Part shown: in pieces, positions 17,386-26,265 of the stretch
How the letters are laid out: every line of letters begins with the position of its first letter
Numbering within the stretch: position 1 is the first letter of the stretch
NCBI GenBank assembly: GCA_964609825.1
Contig: CAZSSH010000004.1
Coordinates: 124,001 to 188,000, forward strand
Direction: 5' to 3'
DNA length: 64,000 bases
Source of the DNA: CAZSSH01 sp964609825
GTDB taxonomy: Bacteria; Verrucomicrobiota; Lentisphaeria; Victivallales; Victivallaceae
Notes under the pieces: generated by a model
Told to the model about the DNA's origin: nothing
Databases searched by the model: none
The model's input: the letters and a program-made list of their open reading frames with translations, nothing else
Program-made: the position numbers and the translations under genes

Positions 17386-18633
17386 TTTGCGGAATTTGTC
17401 GCAGCATTTGCGGGCGGCGGCGATGATCTCGTTTTCGCCGGGGACATGATGGTGGCGCATCAAAATTTTGCCGTCGCAAATGACGGTGTCGATGCAGCTT
17501 GAGTCGGCCGAATAGACCAAGTTGGAGGTCAAGTGGTAATCGCCGACCATCAATGAGTTGTCGAGGTCAACCAATACGCAGTCGGCGAGCTTGCCAACTT
17601 CAATCACTCCGGCGTCAATCCCGTAAGCGCGGGCGCCGTTGACCGTCGCCGCGTCAAAAACATCATGCATGTGACCGCTCTCCGGGTCGGCGTCGGCCGA
17701 TTTGGCGAGCAGGGCGGCAAACTTCATTTCTTCCAGCATCGAGAGATTGTTATTGGAGGCACAGCCGTCGGTGCCCAAGGTGATGTTGATCTTGGCCTTG
17801 AGTATCTTTTCAAACGCAAAAATGCCGGAAGCAAGTTTCATATTGGAGCAAGGGTTGTGGTTGACGCTCGCCCCGGCTTGGGCTACAAGCTCAATGTCAC
17901 GGTCGCTCAGGTGAATCGCGTGAGCCAAAACCGCGCGGTCGGTCAAGACTCCGACTTTGGCCAGATACTCGACCGGCGAGCAGTTGTGTGTTTTGCGGCA
18001 CTCGGCAACTTCATACTGCGTTTCGGCCAAATGGGTGTGGATCAGCAAATGCTCGTTCCGGGAGCGCTCGGCGATCCTCTCCAAGGTTGCGGTAGATACC
18101 GTATAAATTGCATGCGGCGCCAAGGTTAAACTGATGCGGTCGGAGAATGAGCCGCGGTTCTCCCAGATGAGGTCATTGACCGACTCCAAAGCCCTGGCCA
18201 ACTCAGGGACCGACTCCAAGGTGATGAGGCCGACGGCGGCGCGGACGCCCATTTCCTCGGCGGCGCGGATGGTCTCCTGCTGCATAAAATACATGTCGCT
18301 GAAGAATACCGTGCCGGTCTTAATCATTTCCAAAATGGCGAGCTTGCTGCCGAGATAAATGTCCTCAGTGGCCAGTTTCGCCTCGGCGGGCCAGATGTGG
18401 AGATTGAGCCAGTCAAAGAGTTTGAGGTCGTCGGCATAACCGCGCAGGAGGGTCATTGCCGCATGGGTGTGCGTGTTATAAAACGGGGGAATCACGGCAA
18501 AATGATCACCGTCAATCACCGTGGCGTCTGTTGCCTCGATACCGGGGCGGATGTCTTTAAAGTATTTCCCCTCAATTAAAACATCGGTGCGCCGTCCTTC
18601 GAGCCGGACATTTTTGATCAAAATTTGATTCAT
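17380..18633 (-). CDS. mtaD: 5-methylthioadenosine/S-adenosylhomocysteine deaminase (amidohydrolase)
   Basis: A 417-residue amidohydrolase-superfamily enzyme that deaminates the adenine of MTA, SAH or 5'-deoxyadenosine. The metal and catalytic motifs are complete: NTHTHAAM, HTHLAE, HAIHL and LGTDGCASNN. It is translationally coupled to the upstream SAH hydrolase-like gene through an ATGA overlap and is the last gene of the long minus-strand operon. The pairing suggests a route through S-inosylhomocysteine. Several radical SAM enzymes in the window (HydG, the 15679 fusion) would also supply 5'-deoxyadenosine, a known substrate of this family. Confidence 0.87.
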   Translation of the reverse strand: MNQILIKNVRLEGRRTDVLIEGKYFKDIRPGIEATDATVIDGDHFAVIPPFYNTHTHAAMTLLRGYADDLKLFDWLNLHIWPAEAKLATEDIYLGSKLAILEMIKTGTVFFSDMYFMQQETIRAAEEMGVRAAVGLITLESVPELARALESVNDLIWENRGSFSDRISLTLAPHAIYTVSTATLERIAERSRNEHLLIHTHLAETQYEVAECRKTHNCSPVEYLAKVGVLTDRAVLAHAIHLSDRDIELVAQAGASVNHNPCSNMKLASGIFAFEKILKAKINITLGTDGCASNNNLSMLEEMKFAALLAKSADADPESGHMHDVFDAATVNGARAYGIDAGVIEVGKLADCVLVDLDNSLMVGDYHLTSNLVYSADSSCIDTVICDGKILMRHHHVPGENEIIAAARKCCDKFRKL

Positions 18634-19685
18634 AACGAGTCAATTTCCGCTGCAATCAGCCCGTGGTTGCGGACAAAATTTAAAATCCGGCTCTCGATCT
18701 CGGCGGGCGGTTTATGCAAACCGGGGGCAAAGTTGGCGTCACGGGCCAGCAAGAGCGCCATCTCGTTGTCCAAGGCCATCACCGGGTCGATGTACTTAAG
18801 GAGTGTCGGCTCCTCCAAAATGAAGTTTAACGGCCGGTTTTGGTTTAACACGCGGGAGGAAGGGACTTCGCGCCCGAACTCATTCTCTACGCCCATATTG
18901 ACCAAAATGGCCGGGCTGTTGATGAGTTTGGCGGCATCAATGGTGTGCTCCAAGGCGTGTTTGACCCCCGTCGCGGTGACGATGCACCAGGCGTCTTTCA
19001 CCGCGCGCGAAATTTCCTGCCGCAAATCGGCGGCGATAAAGTTGGCCCCGGCAATGACGCGGGAGGGATCGGGATCGACCACAAAGACTTGCGCTCCGGC
19101 GCGCAAGGCGTAAAAAGCGATGCCGCGCCCGACTTTGCCGCCTCCAAAAAGGACGATCTTTTTGCCGTTAAAATCGGTGTAGCCCGATTGTTTCATCGCC
19201 CGCAAAAAGCCGTCGCCGGTGCCGAAACAAGTCTCGATCGCCTTGATTTTGCTGTCGTCAACGAGGAAAACCGGTTTGGCACAGTTTTGATAATAAGCTG
19301 CCCCCGAGCGCGTCAGCTCGGCGTAACCCAGCCGGGCGCGAAAGGTGTGAAAGCCCCCGGCGCAATCGAGGATGATGTCAAAATCATCCATCCTTGACTC
19401 ATTGGCGGCGTTGACCGTATCGACCCCGGCGCTTTTTAAGAACTCGACGGTTTTGGGGTCGTGCGGGATTTGTTTGCTGACTCCGACCGTGAGTTTGGCA
19501 CCGGCGGCCAGCAAGGGGAGATATTTGTTTAAGGTATTGCGAAAGACCGGCGTCGCATCCAAAATTTTGACGCCGGACAAGGGACGCTTTAACAGGTTGT
19601 TTTTGAGTTGTTCATTGAGCGCAGCCGACTCGCCGGTCGTGTAGACGCCGGAGAGATGCGACAAAATGCGATCCAATGAATTCAT
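18630..19685 (-). CDS. Short S-adenosylhomocysteinase-like NAD-binding protein
   Basis: A 351-residue protein of the SAH hydrolase/D-isomer dehydrogenase-like Rossmann class. The NAD loop KKIVLFGGGKVGRGIAFYAL lies mid-protein, preceded by CFGTGDGFLRAM, which corresponds to the GTGQS region of SAH hydrolase. It is clearly shorter than usual SAH hydrolases (about 430-470 residues), and I do not see their C-terminal Lys/Tyr NAD-contacting tail. Substrate specificity may therefore differ. It starts one base after the MlaA-fusion stop and overlaps mtaD by four bases. With a deaminase next door, the substrate could be S-inosylhomocysteine or another deaminated thioether. This is inference. Confidence 0.6.
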   Translation of the reverse strand: MNSLDRILSHLSGVYTTGESAALNEQLKNNLLKRPLSGVKILDATPVFRNTLNKYLPLLAAGAKLTVGVSKQIPHDPKTVEFLKSAGVDTVNAANESRMDDFDIILDCAGGFHTFRARLGYAELTRSGAAYYQNCAKPVFLVDDSKIKAIETCFGTGDGFLRAMKQSGYTDFNGKKIVLFGGGKVGRGIAFYALRAGAQVFVVDPDPSRVIAGANFIAADLRQEISRAVKDAWCIVTATGVKHALEHTIDAAKLINSPAILVNMGVENEFGREVPSSRVLNQNRPLNFILEEPTLLKYIDPVMALDNEMALLLARDANFAPGLHKPPAEIESRILNFVRNHGLIAAEIDSL

Positions 19686-19686
19686 C

Positions 19687-21774
19687 TTACTGCGCTGCTT
19701 TCAGCATGACGGTTTGCACGTTTTGGTAATAAAGGTTGCCGAGGTGACCGCCTTGGTCAAACCAGGTGATGCGCTGGCCCAAGGTTTGGTCAAGAAATTT
19801 TTTGTCGTCGGCCGAGAGCAAAAAGTCATCGTAATTGTGGAGGATGCGGATTTCGGCTTTGGTCTTTAGCGTACTCTCAATGCTGCGGAGGTTGCCCGCC
19901 TGACACAAGGCGGTAAACTTAGCTTGATTGTTGTTGCTCAAAATCTCTTTGGCGTAGCGCTCAAATGAAATTTTATCGAGCTCGCGATACAAACTCGTGC
20001 GGTCGCTCCAACGATAGGGGACCGTCACGGTCGGGATCGGCCGCACTTTATGGACCTCCGAGAGCGATTCGCGTAAACAAAGTTTAAAGTAAATCGAGGC
20101 AAAAAACTCCGATTGGACGTTTGTGACATTGAGCCGGTAGGCCGAGCCGCCGGTCAATTTGGGATTGGCGTCATCTTTTCCTTTGACCGGTTTGTTGGCG
20201 ACCGGATCAAAGGTCGGCATGATTTTTTGATTGTAGACATACATGATTCCGGCGCCGTCCACCAGTTGGTCGATGGTCGGGCGCGGCTGATTTTGGCCGA
20301 TGTTGTCAGCGTACTTCATTGCGTACAACAAGTCGGCGGGCGGATTCACTGCGACATAGCGCGTAATATTGAGCTCCGGCTTTTGGGCTTCCAAATCGGC
20401 GATGTAGAGTGTCTCCATCGCCCCCATCGAGTAGCCGCTTAGAACGATGCGCGGGTTGGTGATGAGTTGGTCCTCCTTGAGGCTTGTCAATATTTTTTTA
20501 AGAAATTCGCGGGTTGTTGCCGCGTCTTTGGGGAGATTGCCGGGCAACTGGTAATCGTTGCCCTTGATAAAGCTCCAGGCAAAATTGTTGTCGATCGTCA
20601 GTACCGCGTAGCCCTGACTGCTAAAGATTTCAGCAATCGCGACGGCGGTTTCACTGGTGTGGATGCCGCCGATGCCGGGGATCAAAATCAGCAACTGCTC
20701 TTTTGCCGTGCCTTTGGGAGCGGGCCAAAAGCTGTAAGTGAGCTTCTCATTTTGCTCCGTCAGGCGGATGGTGCGCTCTTTGCTCTTTTTAGCAAAGTCG
20801 TTATTCCACGCTGAGAGGCGAAAGAACCACGCGTCGTAATTGTTTTGGATGTCAAAGACGGTGATGCGCATGGTATCCTGCAAGGGCGATGCGGGATAAT
20901 AACCGGAGAGCGGCACCCAGTTGCCGGCAAGGTCGGCGGGTTTCTCTATTTTGGCTGAAACTTGCTCGCTCACGGGCTCCAAAAGCCAGTTTTGGTGGTC
21001 GCGCATGGCGTTTTTCATCCGATAAAACCACTGGCGCTGCAACAATTCGCGCTGTGCGGCGGTCATGTAGATAAAGGTTTCGTAGCGGTCATTGGTGCCG
21101 TTGAGCATACGCATGCTCTCATTGGCGATGGTGAGACGGTTGAGCGCGGTCGCGGTCCCGGCAAACGGGATGTATGTTTTGCCGTCAAAGGCGATGTCAA
21201 AGAGTTTGGCCACGGTGGCGCGGACGTTGGTGCTGGTCAAAAACGGCAGTACAAACGTGCACCCGGGCGAAATCCCCCAGGCGGCGAAGGTCTGGTCAAA
21301 GTCGGACTGGTTGGAGTAAATGTCAAACCAGCTGTCAGCGACGTCAAAGATCCCGGCGACGCCCAAGGTGGTATTGATGAAAAAGCGTGAGGTTTCGTCG
21401 CCGCTTCCGCTCCAGTCGGCGCGCAAAAGACTGCTGAAAACGCGGCCGGGGTACTCCAGATTGATGCAGGCATTGTCAATTTTTTCGATCACCGGGCGCG
21501 GCAAAACGGTGGTGTAGCCGCGCACCAGCGGGTCGGCGATATAGTCCATTGTAAAAGTGGTGCAGCTGAACATCGAGCGGTTGAATCCCTCAATGGGATC
21601 GTTGCCGGTGAGCTTGGTTGACAGCCCGGAGATGGTCCAGGGTCCCATCGGGACCGGCTCCTCTTTGGCGGGTTGCTGCGCCGCGGGGAGCGTCGCGGCT
21701 GCAGTGGCGGGTTCCTCCGCACTGAGGCGGAGGAAAAACAGGGCGATGAGGGTCAAAATGAGCCGTATTTTCAT
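19687..21774 (-). CDS. MlaA (VacJ) domain fused to an alpha/beta hydrolase, secreted
   Basis: A 695-residue exported protein. A signal peptide (about 1-20, ending LRLSAEE) lacks a lipobox Cys, unlike ordinary MlaA lipoproteins. Residues about 55-265 match MlaA: DPIEGFNRSMF, PLVRGYTTVLP, the ETSRFFINTTLG region and a hydrophobic pore-type segment. Residues about 350-690 form a serine hydrolase, with ILIPGIGG, the nucleophile elbow GYSMGAME (Ser449) and a late GGHLG His. MlaA removes phospholipid from the outer leaflet of the outer membrane. A fused hydrolase could act on that lipid as a phospholipase or esterase. It overlaps fumarase beta by four bases and lies one base before the SAH hydrolase-like gene. 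The domain calls are good; the combined function is inference. Confidence 0.72.
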   Translation of the reverse strand: MKIRLILTLIALFFLRLSAEEPATAAATLPAAQQPAKEEPVPMGPWTISGLSTKLTGNDPIEGFNRSMFSCTTFTMDYIADPLVRGYTTVLPRPVIEKIDNACINLEYPGRVFSSLLRADWSGSGDETSRFFINTTLGVAGIFDVADSWFDIYSNQSDFDQTFAAWGISPGCTFVLPFLTSTNVRATVAKLFDIAFDGKTYIPFAGTATALNRLTIANESMRMLNGTNDRYETFIYMTAAQRELLQRQWFYRMKNAMRDHQNWLLEPVSEQVSAKIEKPADLAGNWVPLSGYYPASPLQDTMRITVFDIQNNYDAWFFRLSAWNNDFAKKSKERTIRLTEQNEKLTYSFWPAPKGTAKEQLLILIPGIGGIHTSETAVAIAEIFSSQGYAVLTIDNNFAWSFIKGNDYQLPGNLPKDAATTREFLKKILTSLKEDQLITNPRIVLSGYSMGAMETLYIADLEAQKPELNITRYVAVNPPADLLYAMKYADNIGQNQPRPTIDQLVDGAGIMYVYNQKIMPTFDPVANKPVKGKDDANPKLTGGSAYRLNVTNVQSEFFASIYFKLCLRESLSEVHKVRPIPTVTVPYRWSDRTSLYRELDKISFERYAKEILSNNNQAKFTALCQAGNLRSIESTLKTKAEIRILHNYDDFLLSADDKKFLDQTLGQRITWFDQGGHLGNLYYQNVQTVMLKAAQ

Positions 21775-22310
21775 GATTTTATGGTTTCGTATTGGTTGCC
21801 CCCCTGACTGTCAATGGCGACAATCAGCGGGAATTTTTCGACGGTTAACTCGTAAATGGCTTCCGGCCCCAAGTCGGCAAAAGCGACGACTTTGGCCGCG
21901 GTGATGCACCGGGCGATCAGGGCTGCCGCGCCGCCGGTGGCGGCAAAATAAACGGCGTTGCCTCTCATGGCATCGACGACACTCTTGGAGCGCTCGCCTT
22001 TGCCGATCATGCCGGTCAAGCCGCACTCGAGAATGAGTCGCGGCGAATAGGCGTCCATGCGGCCGCTGGTGGTCGGTCCGGCACTGCCGATGGGCCGACC
22101 CGGCGGCGGCGGGCAAGGCCCGACAAAGTAAATGATATTGTCTTTTAGCTCAATCGGCAGCGGCTCTTTTTGATCCAAAAGAGCAATTAACCGCTTGTGA
22201 GCGGCATCGCGCCCGGTGTAAATGGTGCCTGATAATAAGATTCGGTCGCCCGCGTTGAGATCGGCAAGCTTGTCTTTGGTGAGCGGAGTGGTCAACATTT
22301 TGATGCTCAT
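21771..22310 (-). CDS. Class I fumarate hydratase, beta subunit
   Basis: A 179-residue C-terminal (swivel) subunit of the two-subunit, oxygen-sensitive class I fumarase. Motifs include LNAGDRILLSGTIYTGRDAAHKR, GPTTSGRMD and FADLGPEAIYELTVEKFPL. The start is ATG 22310, overlapping the stop of the alpha subunit (ATGA). An upstream extension in the same frame lies within the alpha gene. The enzyme interconverts fumarate and malate. L-tartrate dehydratase is a close relative, but the neighbouring alpha subunit favours fumarase. Confidence 0.9.
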   Translation of the reverse strand: MSIKMLTTPLTKDKLADLNAGDRILLSGTIYTGRDAAHKRLIALLDQKEPLPIELKDNIIYFVGPCPPPPGRPIGSAGPTTSGRMDAYSPRLILECGLTGMIGKGERSKSVVDAMRGNAVYFAATGGAAALIARCITAAKVVAFADLGPEAIYELTVEKFPLIVAIDSQGGNQYETIKS

Positions 22311-23161
22311 AAAATCACCTCGGCATGTCTTGCCGCGTGGCAGTTGAGGTTGACGGCGACCGGCAAACTGGCGATGTGGCACGGGTGGTGCTCAATGTGG
22401 ACCGCCAAACTGGTAATGTCGCCCCCCAGTCCCTGCGAGCCGATGTTTAAAGCGTTGATTTTGGTCAGGAGCTCGGCTTCGAGTCTCGCGTAGTCGGGAT
22501 CGGGGTTGATTGAGCCCACCTGGCGCAGCAAGGCTTTTTTGGCCAGATAGGCGACTTTTTCAAAATTGCCGCCGATGCCGACGCCGACGATGGTCGGCGG
22601 ACAGGGGTTGCCGCCAGCTTTCTGGAGCGTCTCCACCACAAAGTCGACGATGCCCTGACGGCCTGCCGAGGGAGTCAGCATTTTGATTGCGCTCATATTC
22701 TCCGAGCCGCCGCCCTTGGGGGCGAGGATAATTTTGAGGTGATCGCCCTTGACGATGGTCAGGTGGATGACGGCGGGAGTGTTGTTGCCGGTGTTTTTAC
22801 GGGCAAACAAGGGATCGTTGACAATGGAGCTTCTCAAATAATTCTCTGGGTAGCCGAGGGCTACGCCGCGGTTGACTGCCTCATCCAACAAGGAGCCGGT
22901 GATGCATACTTCGTTGCCCAGCTCGACAAAAAAGACGGCAAAGCCGGTGTCCTGACAGATTGGCAAACGTTCGCGGCGGGCGATGTCGGCATTTTCCAAA
23001 TATTGGGCAAAAAAGTCTTTGGCAATCTCGTTGCGCTCATGCATCGCACATTCTTTTAAGCACGTTTCGACATCGGACGGGAGCTCAAAAGCAGCCGTTT
23101 CGCAGAGTTTGCGCACGGCCTGGGTAATGGCGTCACCGGATATTTCCCGAAGTTTCATCAT
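22307..23161 (-). CDS. Class I fumarate hydratase, alpha subunit
   Basis: A 284-residue [4Fe-4S]-binding subunit of class I fumarase. Recognised by the CQDTGFAVFF segment, APKGGGSENMSAIKMLTPSAG, GGNPCPPTIVGVGIGG and the NIGSQGLGG ending, which together provide the cluster Cys and substrate loop. It starts at tandem ATG codons (23161 or 23158) after AGGAUC. It lies nine bases after queA and overlaps the beta-subunit start. A two-subunit class I enzyme suits a strict anaerobe. Confidence 0.92.
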   Translation of the reverse strand: MMKLREISGDAITQAVRKLCETAAFELPSDVETCLKECAMHERNEIAKDFFAQYLENADIARRERLPICQDTGFAVFFVELGNEVCITGSLLDEAVNRGVALGYPENYLRSSIVNDPLFARKNTGNNTPAVIHLTIVKGDHLKIILAPKGGGSENMSAIKMLTPSAGRQGIVDFVVETLQKAGGNPCPPTIVGVGIGGNFEKVAYLAKKALLRQVGSINPDPDYARLEAELLTKINALNIGSQGLGGDITSLAVHIEHHPCHIASLPVAVNLNCHAARHAEVIL

Positions 23162-23170
23162 CGTGATCCT

Positions 23171-24223
23171 TTATATTAAAAGCATGCAGTCGCCGTAACT
23201 GAAAAAACGCATCTTTTGGTCAATCGCATATTGATAAGCCGCCAGTACTTTTTCGCGCGGGCAAAAACAGCTGACCAGCATCAGCAATGTGCTTTTGGGC
23301 AAATGAAAATTGGTCAAAAGCATATCCACCGACTTGATTTCGTGCGGCGGATAGAGAAAAATACCGGTGTCGCCACTTTGGGCGCGGACCGTCCCGTCGG
23401 GGTTGACGCAGCTCTCCAATACCCGCACCGTGGTGGTGCCCACCGCGATGACTTTGTGCTTGGCCGCTTTGGTTGCATTGATCTTTTGCGCACTCCCGGC
23501 GGTTAAAAAATACTCCTCAAGGTGCATTTGGTGCTTGCTGACATCCGGCACCGATACGGTTTTAAAGGTGCCGGGGCCGACATGCAAAGTGACATTGGTT
23601 TCGTTGACGCCTTTTTGCTTCAAGGTCCGGATGATTTCCGGCGTAAAGTGCAATCCGGCGGTCGGCGCCGCTACCGCGCCCGCCTGCGCCGCAAAAATCG
23701 TCTGGTAGCGCTCCTGATCGGCGTTTTCATCCCCCCGGTTGATGTAGGGCGGCAGCGGAATGTGGCCGTAAACTTTTTGCAAATGCTCCGCGTCGGGGTT
23801 GGAGAACTTGACCAAATACGTGTCATCATCGTTTTTGCCGAGGACGCTGAAGCTGTCCGGACCCAAGTTGCCCTGATCATCCAAAAGCACCGCCCACGTT
23901 CCCGCCGTCGCCCGTTTGCCGGGTTTCAGCAATACACTCCAAGTATCCGGCCCGGTTTGACGGACCAGCAAAAGCTCAAATTTGGCGCCCTCGGCGAGGC
24001 CGTTTTTGCGCGCGTACATGCGCCCGCGCAAAACCTTGGTGTCGTTGTAGACCAACAGGTCGCCGGCTGACAGATAATTGACAATCGCTCCGAAACTCTC
24101 GATTTTATACTCGCCGGTGCGGCAGTTGAGGACCAGCATCCGGGAGCCGTCCCGCCGGGGGGCCGGATGCTGAGCGATCAACTCCGCCGGGAGCTGATAA
24201 TCAAAGAGATCGGTGCTGAGCAT
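23171..24223 (-). CDS. queA: S-adenosylmethionine:tRNA ribosyltransferase-isomerase QueA
   Basis: A 350-residue enzyme that transfers and isomerises the ribosyl part of SAM onto preQ1 in tRNA to give epoxyqueuosine. Family signatures include FDYQLPAELIAQHPAPRRDGSRM at the start (split here by the longer match), LLVYNDTKVLRGR, AAPTAGLHFTPE and LLTNFHLPKSTLLMLVSCF. I set the start at ATG 24223, which gives the normal family N-terminus; the reading frame extends 24 codons further upstream inside the previous gene. It begins two bases after the Stn-like subunit. queH, for the final step of queuosine synthesis, is at 58944. Confidence 0.94.
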   Translation of the reverse strand: MLSTDLFDYQLPAELIAQHPAPRRDGSRMLVLNCRTGEYKIESFGAIVNYLSAGDLLVYNDTKVLRGRMYARKNGLAEGAKFELLLVRQTGPDTWSVLLKPGKRATAGTWAVLLDDQGNLGPDSFSVLGKNDDDTYLVKFSNPDAEHLQKVYGHIPLPPYINRGDENADQERYQTIFAAQAGAVAAPTAGLHFTPEIIRTLKQKGVNETNVTLHVGPGTFKTVSVPDVSKHQMHLEEYFLTAGSAQKINATKAAKHKVIAVGTTTVRVLESCVNPDGTVRAQSGDTGIFLYPPHEIKSVDMLLTNFHLPKSTLLMLVSCFCPREKVLAAYQYAIDQKMRFFSYGDCMLLI

Positions 24224-24225
24224 GA

Positions 24226-26262
24226 TTACGCTTTGTTTTTCCAGTCCAGCGCCCCGACCGGGCAGGCGTTGATACACTCGCCGCACTCGGTGCAATACGC
24301 GGGGAAGCCCTGCTCAAACGCGGTGCTGACGCAAGTCTGGAAGCCCCGCTTTTTGGCGCTGAGCAAATTTTTGTTGACGACTTCTTTACAAATTTTTACA
24401 CAAATGCCGCATTTGATACACTTGCCCTTGTCCTGAATGATCGCCGGGTGGCGGTTGTCATACGTTAACTCCTGACGCGCCCCTTTGATGGCGTTGACCG
24501 AGCAGCCGTAAGTTTCGGAGTGCTGCCGGAGCTTGCAATCCTCTTTGGTGGTACAGCTGCACTCGATGCAGCGCTGACCCTCACTCATCACTTGCTCTTT
24601 GCTCATGGTGGAGCAAACTTCGTCAAAGGTGGTTTTGCGGCGGTCAAGGCTGATGAAGTCAAGTTCGGCGCGCGCGGCGTTGGAGACATCGCTCTTGAGT
24701 AAAACAATATCCTCAGCCTTGAGCGACTGCCATTTGCCGCGCGACACGTTGACCGTGTGTTCGACCGGCAAACTTTTGCCCAAGATCATGTTGACCATCT
24801 CGAGCGCCATCTTGCGCCCTCCGGCCACCCCCTCGACCACAGTGGCCGCGCCGGTCACGCAGTCGCCGGCGGCAAAAATTTTGCCTTGGACATGTGCGGT
24901 GTCCGCTTCGACGGCAACATTGCGGAAACGGTCGGCGGTCAAACCGGCGGGGACGATCGTCCCCTGACCGATGGCGCCGATGATCGTGTCGGCCTCGACC
25001 TCAAAATCGCTCCCGGCAACTTCGACGGGTTTGCGGCGACCGGAGGCGTCGGGTTCGCCCAACGCCATCTTGCGGCAGGTCAAAATCAAGCGGCCGTTGC
25101 CGCCTTTTTTGACGCTGACGGGGGCGACGAGATAGTGAAACGTGACGCCTTCTTCTTTGGCTTCGTGAATTTCAATCTTTTCGGCCGGCATTTCGGCCTC
25201 GGTGCGGCGGTAAAAGCAATTGACGTCACGGCTTCCCAGACGCACCGCGGTGCGCAAGCAGTCCATCGCAGTGTTGCCGCCGCCGACAACAATGGTTTTG
25301 CCGGGGTTGTTGCCCCGGTTGCCCGCCAAGGCGACGGTGCGCAAAAAATCGATACCCTGCGTGACCAATTCTTCGCCCTCGCAGCGCATGCCGGAGGCCT
25401 GCCAGCAGCCGACGGCGATGCCGACGGCGTCAAATTTGGCCTCAAGGTCCGATAATTGGAGATTTTGACCCAATTTTTTGCCGAACTCAAAGCGGATGCC
25501 GAGCTTGCCGAAGTGAGCGAGCTCTTTGTCAAGGATCGCCTTGGGCAAACGGTACTCCGGGATACCATAGCGGATCATCCCGCCCGCCTTGTCCATCGCT
25601 TCAAACACGGTGACGGCGACACCCTCCAAGCGCAAATAATAGGCGGCCGCGATACCGGCCGGGCCGGCGCCGACGATGGCGACCTTTTTGCCGGTTTCGG
25701 CGGGCAATTCTTCCATATACTGGTCATAAAACATATCAGCGGCGAGGCGCTTGAAGTCATTGATGGCGACCGGTTTGCCGAAGACGTTTTTACGGCAGTC
25801 CTTTTCGCAGAAGCGCGGGCAGACGCGGCCGATGGACATCGGCAGCGGGATGCGCTGTTTGATGATTTTTAGACTCTCCAAAAAGTTGCCTTTGCGCCCC
25901 TCTCTTACATACTCCTCGACTTTGGCATGGGCGGGGCAGGCGACGGTGCAAGGCGCTTCGCAGTCGCCCGCATGCTCGCTCAACAGCAAATTGAGCGCGG
26001 TCCGGCGCATGGCTTTGACTTCCTCGCTCGATGCATCAACCTCCTGCCCCGGAGACGGGCAAGCGGCGCAGGAGGGCAAAAAGCGCCCGGTTTTTTTGTC
26101 TTTGACCACGCAGACAAAGCAGCTGGTGGATTTGGTGATGCGTTTTTCGCGGCACAGGGTCGGAATGGCGATGTTGTTTTCGCCCGCCACTTCCAAAATG
26201 GTTTTGCCCGGCGCGGCGCTGACCGTCTTGCCGTCCAATATAAATTCAATCGGGTTGCTCAT
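24226..26262 (-). CDS. NfnB/GltD-like flavoprotein with NuoG-type and ferredoxin domains (StnC-like)
   Basis: A 678-residue iron-sulfur flavoprotein. The N-terminal [2Fe-2S] ferredoxin domain (residues 1-80) has Cys in TLCREKRITKSTSCFVC. A GltD-type cluster-binding region (CEAPCTVACPAHA, CPRFCEKDC) follows. Next come FAD and NADP Rossmann motifs (VAIVGAGPAGIAAAYYL near 192, VVGGGNTAMDCLR near 335) and two C-terminal [4Fe-4S] motifs (CIKCGICVKICKE, CTECGECINACP). Co-occurrence with NuoE- and NuoF-like genes matches the Sporomusa-type Nfn (Stn) electron-bifurcating transhydrogenase, which couples NADPH to NAD+ and ferredoxin. An alternative is an NAD(P)-linked formate dehydrogenase or another NuoEFG-like module, but no catalytic molybdo-subunit is adjacent. 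Confidence 0.72.
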   Translation of the reverse strand: MSNPIEFILDGKTVSAAPGKTILEVAGENNIAIPTLCREKRITKSTSCFVCVVKDKKTGRFLPSCAACPSPGQEVDASSEEVKAMRRTALNLLLSEHAGDCEAPCTVACPAHAKVEEYVREGRKGNFLESLKIIKQRIPLPMSIGRVCPRFCEKDCRKNVFGKPVAINDFKRLAADMFYDQYMEELPAETGKKVAIVGAGPAGIAAAYYLRLEGVAVTVFEAMDKAGGMIRYGIPEYRLPKAILDKELAHFGKLGIRFEFGKKLGQNLQLSDLEAKFDAVGIAVGCWQASGMRCEGEELVTQGIDFLRTVALAGNRGNNPGKTIVVGGGNTAMDCLRTAVRLGSRDVNCFYRRTEAEMPAEKIEIHEAKEEGVTFHYLVAPVSVKKGGNGRLILTCRKMALGEPDASGRRKPVEVAGSDFEVEADTIIGAIGQGTIVPAGLTADRFRNVAVEADTAHVQGKIFAAGDCVTGAATVVEGVAGGRKMALEMVNMILGKSLPVEHTVNVSRGKWQSLKAEDIVLLKSDVSNAARAELDFISLDRRKTTFDEVCSTMSKEQVMSEGQRCIECSCTTKEDCKLRQHSETYGCSVNAIKGARQELTYDNRHPAIIQDKGKCIKCGICVKICKEVVNKNLLSAKKRGFQTCVSTAFEQGFPAYCTECGECINACPVGALDWKNKA

Positions 26263-26265
26263 ATC

